Below are positions 58,567 to 64,000 of a stretch of 64,000 nt of DNA, piece by piece. The stretch spans positions 1 to 64,000 of the forward strand of contig CCMH01000006.1 in NCBI GenBank assembly GCA_000751595.1, read 5' to 3'. The position numbers and the translations under genes are program-made. The notes beneath the pieces were generated by a model that searched no databases, was not told the DNA's origin, and saw nothing but the letters and a program-made list of their open reading frames with translations. The stretch is from Weeksella massiliensis (GTDB lineage Bacteria; Bacteroidota; Bacteroidia; Flavobacteriales; Weeksellaceae). Every line of letters starts with the position of its first letter. Within the stretch, counting starts at the first letter, position 1.

Positions 58567-60153
58567 ATGTTCGAATTATCTCAAATCAAAAAAAGCAAAC
58601 TCCCTGAGCTGCAACAAATTGCAGAACAATTGAAAATTGAAGGGTTTAAGAAAATGAAAAAAGCAGAGCTTAGTGATGCTATTATCAATGTTTTAGGAGA
58701 AGCCAACGAGTCGATCAAAGAAAACAATGAACCGAAAGTTGAAGAAAATCTCCCAAAACAAGAGAAATCTAAGCGAAAAAGAGTGCACAAAAACGATTCG
58801 GAAAAAGAAGATGCTTCGAATGAAGAAGTAAAAACCACCGAAACTACCGCCTCTAAAAAACCTGAGCCCGTTGCCAATGAAGATCAACAAGCAGCTCAAC
58901 CACAAGAAAAACAAAACCGCAGACAAACTCCACAAAATAAACAGCGGGATTTTCAGAAACAAAAAAATAACCGCAACCAAGAACATCCTCATCACGAGCA
59001 ACCTCAGAAAAATAAATACCGTGCGGCAAATTATGAGTTTGATGGGATTATTAGAACCGAAGGAGTTTTAGAAATTTTACCCGATAACAACTACGGTTTC
59101 CTACGCTCATCCGACTTCAATTATCTTTCTTCACCAGATGATGTCTATGTTTCTCAGTCTCAGATTCGTTTGTTTGGTTTGAAAACTGGGGATACGATTA
59201 CTGGAGAAGTTCGTCCACCAAAAGAAGGAGAAAAATATTTCCCATTGATCAAAATTATCGAAATCAATGGTCGCACACCAGACTTTGTTCGCGATCGAAT
59301 TGCCTTCGAACATTTGACGCCACTTTTCCCTAATGAGAAATTCAACCTGAGCAATTCTCGCTTATTGTCTAATCGTGTTTTAGATTTATTCGCACCAATC
59401 GGGAAAGGACAACGCGGTATGATTGTCGCACCACCGAAAACTGGTAAAACATCATTACTAAAAGATATTGCCAACGGAATCGCTCAAAATCATCCAGAGG
59501 TCTATTTATTGGTTTTATTAATCGACGAACGACCAGAAGAGGTTACAGATATGAAGCGGTCGGTGAACGGAGAAGTGATTGCTTCTACCTTCGACGAATC
59601 GGCAGACAGACACGTAAAAGTTGCGAACATCGTACTCGAAAAAGCAAAACGAATGGTAGAATGTGGACACGATGTGGTGATTCTTCTCGATTCGATAACC
59701 CGCCTTGCACGCGCTTATAATACCGTTTCACCAGCTTCAGGGAAAGTTCTTTCGGGGGGTGTAGATGCCAATGCGCTTCACAAACCAAAACGCTTTTTTG
59801 GTGCTGCTAGAAATATCGAAAATGGTGGTTCATTGACCATTATTGCAACGGCTCTTATCGATACAGGATCGAAAATGGACGAAGTAATTTTCGAGGAATT
59901 CAAAGGAACAGGAAATATGGAGTTACAATTGGATAGAAAAATTTCTAACAAACGTATTTTCCCAGCAATCGACTTGGTTTCGTCGAGTACCCGACGAGAC
60001 GATTTATTACTTGATGAAGTTACGCAACAACGTATGTGGATTATGCGCAACCATTTAGCCGATATGAATCCTGTAGAAGCGATGGATTTCTTGTACAATA
60101 GAATCAAGGATACAAGAAACAACGAAGAATTTTTAATTTCGATGAATAAATAA
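58567..60153 (+). CDS. rho: Transcription termination factor Rho
   Basis: 528 aa. Helicase that ends transcription. Rho N-terminal helix bundle (1-45), then about 100 residues of low-complexity, K/E/N/Q-rich sequence (50-152) expected to be disordered, the RNA-binding cold-shock domain (about 155-235: [30 protein letters not shown]), and the RecA-like ring ATPase: P-loop [15 protein letters not shown], Walker [18 protein letters not shown], and the R-finger region. The disordered insert is typical of Bacteroidota Rho. Followed by a beta-barrel gene 104 bases downstream. Confidence 0.96.
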   Translation: MFELSQIKKSKLPELQQIAEQLKIEGFKKMKKAELSDAIINVLGEANESIKENNEPKVEENLPKQEKSKRKRVHKNDSEKEDASNEEVKTTETTASKKPEPVANEDQQAAQPQEKQNRRQTPQNKQRDFQKQKNNRNQEHPHHEQPQKNKYRAANYEFDGIIRTEGVLEILPDNNYGFLRSSDFNYLSSPDDVYVSQSQIRLFGLKTGDTITGEVRPPKEGEKYFPLIKIIEINGRTPDFVRDRIAFEHLTPLFPNEKFNLSNSRLLSNRVLDLFAPIGKGQRGMIVAPPKTGKTSLLKDIANGIAQNHPEVYLLVLLIDERPEEVTDMKRSVNGEVIASTFDESADRHVKVANIVLEKAKRMVECGHDVVILLDSITRLARAYNTVSPASGKVLSGGVDANALHKPKRFFGAARNIENGGSLTIIATALIDTGSKMDEVIFEEFKGTGNMELQLDRKISNKRIFPAIDLVSSSTRRDDLLLDEVTQQRMWIMRNHLADMNPVEAMDFLYNRIKDTRNNEEFLISMNK

Positions 60154-60257
60154 TACTCAAAAAGTACTTAATCATCAAAATAAAACCTTCCAATAATTTG
60201 TGGCTAAGATTTTGATAAGGATAGCATCAACAATTAAAACCTAAATAATTTATAACG

Positions 60258-60851
60258 ATGTTAAAAAAGAAAATCCTTTTATTATTTGTTGGTGTTTTTG
60301 CAGCAAATATGGCTTTCGCCCAAAGTTCTAACATGAAAAATATGTTGAAAATTGGAGTAAATGCAGGTGCTTCAACCGGTCAAAATACAAGTGCAAATGC
60401 TGGTTTGGATATTTCTTATCAAAATCTAGTTGTACCAGGTTTCGGATTAGGAATTTCTACCGGATACAATCATTTCTTCGGGAAAGAAAGAAATTTTGAT
60501 GGTGTAACGATTGACAACAATGACTTTGGGGTAATTCCTGTTGCCGCATTAATCAAAGTATATCCAGGGAAATCTGGTTTCTACGGCGGTACCGATATCG
60601 GATATGGATTTATCGTTGGCAAAGAAAAAGTAGCCAATAATCATTACCCAAGCGAATCGCTTTACAATGCCGATATGCCGGATGGTGGTTTGTATTTACG
60701 TCCAGAAATTGGCTATCACAACCGCGATTGGAATTTCTTTGTACACTACACAAAAGTTTTTGTAGGCAATGAAGGAAAAGTTGGAAACGATAAATTCAAT
60801 GCGGGAACTGTTGGCGCTGGAGTTGCGTACAATCTCCCTTTAGGAAAATAA
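60258..60851 (+). CDS. Small outer-membrane beta-barrel protein
   Basis: 197 aa with a signal peptide (FAANMAFAQSSN). Glycine- and aromatic-rich alternating strands (LGISTGYNHFFG, FYGGTDIGYGFIVG, LYLRPEIGYHNRDWNFFVHYT) predict an eight-strand barrel. It resembles the beta-barrel protein at 36659-37258 in type but not in detail. No function can be assigned. Strong bidirectional terminator after it. Confidence 0.75.
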   Translation: MLKKKILLLFVGVFAANMAFAQSSNMKNMLKIGVNAGASTGQNTSANAGLDISYQNLVVPGFGLGISTGYNHFFGKERNFDGVTIDNNDFGVIPVAALIKVYPGKSGFYGGTDIGYGFIVGKEKVANNHYPSESLYNADMPDGGLYLRPEIGYHNRDWNFFVHYTKVFVGNEGKVGNDKFNAGTVGAGVAYNLPLGK

Positions 60852-60871
60852 TTCTCGAATAATAACAATAA

Positions 60872-60906
60872 AAAACGCCCGAAGTTTCTTCGGGCGTTTT
60901 TATTTT
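60872..60906. terminator. Bidirectional terminator (barrel protein and ABC-F)
   Basis: 13-bp hairpin AAAACGCCCGAAG/CTTCGGGCGTTTT around TTT, A run before and T run after; the strongest terminator in the window. Confidence 0.93.
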
Positions 60907-60952
60907 TTATAGTTTGATTGAATGAAAATCGTAACGAAAAAAAATCAATGAA

Positions 60953-62869
60953 TTATTCGATGATTTGCTCAGAAACTTCTTCCCACTCTTCCATTCGAGC
61001 ATCAAGATCAGTTTGTGCTTGATGATAATCATCCAACTCTTTCTGACTCTGATTTCCTGCCGCCATTTTCGCTTCTAATTGCTCGATTCTGGATTCTAAT
61101 TCGGTAATATCCGATTCTACTTTCGACAAGCGATTTTTCAATCTTTTTTGTTCTTTCACCTCTTCAAAAGACAATTCTACTTTAGGCTCTTCTTTTTTGG
61201 GTTCCTCTTTTTTTGGTAGGATAGTTTCAGGTTCAAATCCTTTTTCTACTTCACGGAAATTCCCAGCTTTCACTTCTGCCAAATAATCATCGATACTGCT
61301 TAGGTATTCTTTTACTTTCCCATTTCTGAAATCGTATACCTTATCGACCAAACCTTCTAAGAACTCACGATCATGCGAAACAAGAATCAATGTTCCGTGG
61401 TATTTTTTCAAGGCTTTTTTCAGGATTTCTTTCGATTGAATATCCAAGTGATTCGTCGGCTCATCCATAATCAACACATTAAAAGGACGAAGCAACAACT
61501 TACAAAGTGCCAAACGGTTCCTTTCACCTCCAGATAAAACCGAAACTTTTTTCTCAACTGCATCTCCTCCAAACATAAAAGCACCCAAATAATCGCGAAC
61601 ATGCTTTCTTGTTTCTTCGGTTGCCGAATTTTCAGCTTCTTCGAGTACCGTATATTTATCATTGAGGACATGCGCTTGGTTTTGCGCAAAATATCCAATC
61701 TCTACATTGTGTCCGTGACGAATCGTTCCACTATGCTCTAAATCGCCAATAATGGCACGTGAAAGCGTTGTTTTTCCTTGCCCATTCTGTCCAACAAATG
61801 CAACTTTTTCTCCTCGGTTGACGTAGAAAGAAACATCTTCGAACACCGAATGTTCCCCGAATGAAACTCCTACATTTTCGAGTTCGAAAATAATTTTTCC
61901 GGGTTGTACCGCATCTACAAAACGAATATTCATTTTGGTAACGTCTTCATTTTCTATCTCGATGCGTTCTATTTTATCCAATTTCTTGATAAGCGATTGC
62001 GCCATAGACGCTTTATTGGCTTTCGCACGGAACTTTGCAATCAGATCTTCGGTATGTTTGATCATTTGCTCCTGATTTTTCTGTGCTTGCTCTAATTTTA
62101 CTTTCCGATCTTCTCGTAAGGTTAAATATTTAGAATAATTGGCTTTATAATCTGCAATTTGTCGATTGGCAATTTCTAAGGTTCGATTGGTAACATTGTC
62201 TAAAAACTGACGGTCGTGAGATACCAATACCACGGCTCCTGCATAATCTTTTAAGAATTCTTCTAACCAAATAATCGAATCGATATCCAAGTGATTCGTC
62301 GGCTCATCGAGGAGCATTACATCGTGTTGTTGCAATAGAAGTTTAGCCAATTCGATTCGCATACGCCATCCGCCCGAAAATTCGTCGGTAGAACGATGAA
62401 AATCTGAAGCTTTGAATCCTAAACCAATCAAAATTCGTTCGATCTCGGCATCTTTGGTATAACCACCCAGAAGTCCGAAACGCTCTGTTAGACTAGAAAT
62501 ATCTTCGATCAGTTTGGCATATTCATCCGATTCGTAATCGGTGCGTTCGGCCAATTCTTTATTTACAAAATCGATTCTTTCTTGAATTTCTGTTAATTGT
62601 TCGAATGCAGAATCTGCTTCTTGCCAAACCGTTCTTCCTTGAATGAAGTCGATATCTTGCGACAAATAACCAACGGTTACTTCGCCTTCGTACACAACTT
62701 CTCCTTCAGAAGCTGGTTGATCTTTGGCTAAAATCTTTAATAAGGTCGATTTACCGGCACCATTTTTTCCAACCAATCCAACACGATTTCCTTTATTGAT
62801 CCGGAAAGAAACATCTTCGAATAAATATTTACCCGAAAAATAAACTCCTAAGTTTTGAACTAATAACAT
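60953..62869 (-). CDS. ABC-F family ATPase (YheS/Uup-like) with coiled coil
   Basis: 638 aa, two intact ABC domains: P-loops LVGKNGAGKST and FVGQNGQGKTT, signatures EFSGGWRMRIELAKL and LSGGERNRLALCKLL, Walker B MLLDEPTNHLD and LIMDEPTNHLD. The linker (about 235-300) is basic and helical. The C-terminal tail (about 560-638, VEKGFEPET then an EEPKKEE linker and a predicted coiled coil) is of the type seen in Uup/YheS, where it contacts nucleic acid or the ribosome. Translation-related, not a transporter. The mRNA is probably leaderless. Confidence 0.92.
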   Translation of the reverse strand: MLLVQNLGVYFSGKYLFEDVSFRINKGNRVGLVGKNGAGKSTLLKILAKDQPASEGEVVYEGEVTVGYLSQDIDFIQGRTVWQEADSAFEQLTEIQERIDFVNKELAERTDYESDEYAKLIEDISSLTERFGLLGGYTKDAEIERILIGLGFKASDFHRSTDEFSGGWRMRIELAKLLLQQHDVMLLDEPTNHLDIDSIIWLEEFLKDYAGAVVLVSHDRQFLDNVTNRTLEIANRQIADYKANYSKYLTLREDRKVKLEQAQKNQEQMIKHTEDLIAKFRAKANKASMAQSLIKKLDKIERIEIENEDVTKMNIRFVDAVQPGKIIFELENVGVSFGEHSVFEDVSFYVNRGEKVAFVGQNGQGKTTLSRAIIGDLEHSGTIRHGHNVEIGYFAQNQAHVLNDKYTVLEEAENSATEETRKHVRDYLGAFMFGGDAVEKKVSVLSGGERNRLALCKLLLRPFNVLIMDEPTNHLDIQSKEILKKALKKYHGTLILVSHDREFLEGLVDKVYDFRNGKVKEYLSSIDDYLAEVKAGNFREVEKGFEPETILPKKEEPKKEEPKVELSFEEVKEQKRLKNRLSKVESDITELESRIEQLEAKMAAGNQSQKELDDYHQAQTDLDARMEEWEEVSEQIIE

Positions 62870-62873
62870 TTTG

Positions 62874-62881
62874 CAAAAATA
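62874..62881 (-). promoter_or_regulatory. Promoter of the second ABC-F gene
   Basis: Minus-strand -7 box TATTTTTG ending four bases before the ATG at 62869; -33 box unclear. 62882-63016 holds no gene. Confidence 0.55.
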
Positions 62882-63016
62882 AGAGATTTCATCGAAGTAG
62901 TGGTAATCCTGTTTTTACATTTCTACCAACAATTATATTTCTATCCTATCCAAAAGATTATAAATAGAAAGAGAACCTAATATGATTGCTTCTTTTTTCG
63001 GTAAAAGAAGGAAATT

Positions 63017-64000
63017 CTACTCAAAATATTCCTCATAGAAACGAGCAATATCCGCTTGTGCATCGATATCCTGCCTTTCTTCTATATGCCGATACAACGC
63101 TTCTGCCATTTTGGGTGCAAGCATGGTTCCGCGCGTTCCCATTCCGTTGAAACAATATAGATTTTTATAGGTAGGATGCGCGCCAATAATCGGACGACGA
63201 TCTTTTACGGTTGGTCGAATCGAAGCTTGTTGATGCATAACCGTAAACGATGAATCGACCACTTTTTCTACCCCAGCCAACAATTCTACTTTGGCTGATT
63301 CTGTAATTTCGTAATCGAGATGTTCACGATCATACGTTGCGCCAATAAAATACTCATCGACTTGTAATGGAAACAAAAACTCTTTTCCTTTCACGACGGC
63401 TTTAGGCAAAATGGCGTCGGTTTTCACAGACAAAACTTCGCCTTTTACACCAATAATCGGTAAGTTTCTGAAATATGGATTGGACAAAATATGATACCCT
63501 TCGCAAAAAACAATGTGTTTCGCTTGTAGATTTTGGTAGGATAGGCCATCGGCTGTGAATTGTAAATCCTCATACCGAAATTCTTCTTGGAGAAGGTTTC
63601 CTTTCTGTGAAAGATATTGTTCTAAGGTTGGTATCAACGAACGCAAATCGATACGGCCAGTCGCTAAAACTTCGCCCGAACCATACGGATTTTTGATGTC
63701 GTTGTATGAATTTAATTGTTGAAAATCGGTCGAAAGAAAAGGAATAAGGTCTGGATGCGTTGTAGCTTTTTTGTACCAAGTCTTTTGTTCTTGCTCATCA
63801 TTAAAAACTCGATAAACTGGCATTTCTTCGATAAAGTTTTTATCCAAAAGCTGTTCGTACCACGAGAAAAGTTCGTGCATTTTTTCTAATTGCTGCGGAG
63901 CATCCCAAACCAAAGAAAAACGTTTTAAGACTACCGGATTATACAAACCTGCCGCAACAGTAGATGCGCGATGCAAATCTTGATTAATCACGATAAAAGA
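63017..64000 (-). CDS. FAD-dependent oxidoreductase (DAO family), 5' end cut off
   Basis: Cut by the right edge: the reading frame continues past 64000, so the N-terminal FAD-binding GxGxxG segment is missing and the GTG at 63991 is only an internal valine. The 327 visible residues fit glycine/D-amino-acid oxidase-like flavoproteins: DLHRASTVAAGLYNPV, GRIDLRSLIPTLEQYL, VKGEVLSVKTD, QQASIRPTVKDRRPIIGAH and the closing FAD motif CFNGMGTRGTMLAPKMAEAL. Substrate unknown. ThiO-type glycine oxidase is an alternative, but no thi genes are near. Confidence 0.85.
   Translation of the reverse strand, partial: SFIVINQDLHRASTVAAGLYNPVVLKRFSLVWDAPQQLEKMHELFSWYEQLLDKNFIEEMPVYRVFNDEQEQKTWYKKATTHPDLIPFLSTDFQQLNSYNDIKNPYGSGEVLATGRIDLRSLIPTLEQYLSQKGNLLQEEFRYEDLQFTADGLSYQNLQAKHIVFCEGYHILSNPYFRNLPIIGVKGEVLSVKTDAILPKAVVKGKEFLFPLQVDEYFIGATYDREHLDYEITESAKVELLAGVEKVVDSSFTVMHQQASIRPTVKDRRPIIGAHPTYKNLYCFNGMGTRGTMLAPKMAEALYRHIEERQDIDAQADIARFYEEYFE

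Overview
The window looks like a chromosomal segment of a flavobacterium (Bacteroidota, Flavobacteriia), most likely Weeksellaceae; the genus cannot be fixed from sequence alone. Evidence: low GC with T/A-rich spacers; many promoters of the Bacteroidota type (TTTG, about 20 bases, TAnnTTTG) and few Shine-Dalgarno sites; type IX secretion parts (PorQ, an M28 peptidase with a T9SS sorting tail); an exosortase F (XrtF) pair; type III glutamine synthetase; a DUF4293 gene beside rho; and flavobacterial pairs such as porQ-cmk and SprT-like/manC.

Layout. 1-406: no gene, but two tandem stable-RNA-type promoters fire out of the left edge. 407-3622: thrS-infC-rpmI-rplT operon. 3648-7289: lptG-like permease, tgt and a DUF937/OmpA envelope protein. 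7487-13014: MscS channel, PBP4-type peptidase, two small genes, trmB, M28 peptidase. 13032-13218: a probable structured non-coding RNA. 13405-17752: aconitase, argH with tandem ArgR-type operators, small lipoprotein. 17942-24126: gyrB, rsmG, a GAF-type methionine sulfoxide reductase, the xrtF pair, rlmB, thyA. 24210-30451: M1 peptidase, a fused eukaryote-like UMP synthase, ABC-F ATPase, smpB. 30507-38783: OmpA-TSP3 porin, cmk-porQ, acyl-ACP thioesterase, ribH, TPR protein, beta-barrel protein, mlaEF-like transporter. 38836-45096: SprT-like protein, manC, polA, ferredoxin and its reductase. 45359-51490: accessory-looking block with two related periplasmic proteins (one carrying a large repeat insertion), two unknown envelope genes, a MepB-family gene and some decayed-looking DNA. 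51644-51717: tRNA-Met. 51822-64000: aspC, tpx, trimethylamine monooxygenase with a long leader, glnN, DUF4293, rho, a small barrel protein, a second ABC-F and a truncated flavin oxidoreductase at the right edge.

Functional themes: translation and RNA modification (thrS, infC, L35, L20, tgt, trmB, rsmG, rlmB, smpB, two ABC-F), nucleotide and nitrogen metabolism (UMP synthase, thyA, cmk, argH, aspC, glnN), and envelope biogenesis (LptG, OmpA, PorQ, Mla, PBP4). No phage, intact insertion sequence or CRISPR array was seen.

Most interesting signals: (1) the octamer GGTAGGAT occurs 23 times by eye count on both strands, in genes and spacers, far more than composition predicts; (2) a 187-nt candidate RNA closed by a long terminal helix; (3) two adjacent paralogues, one interrupted by about 560 residues of 46-residue repeats; (4) a bacterial UMP synthase with a eukaryote-like decarboxylase; (5) a structured leader before the trimethylamine monooxygenase gene.
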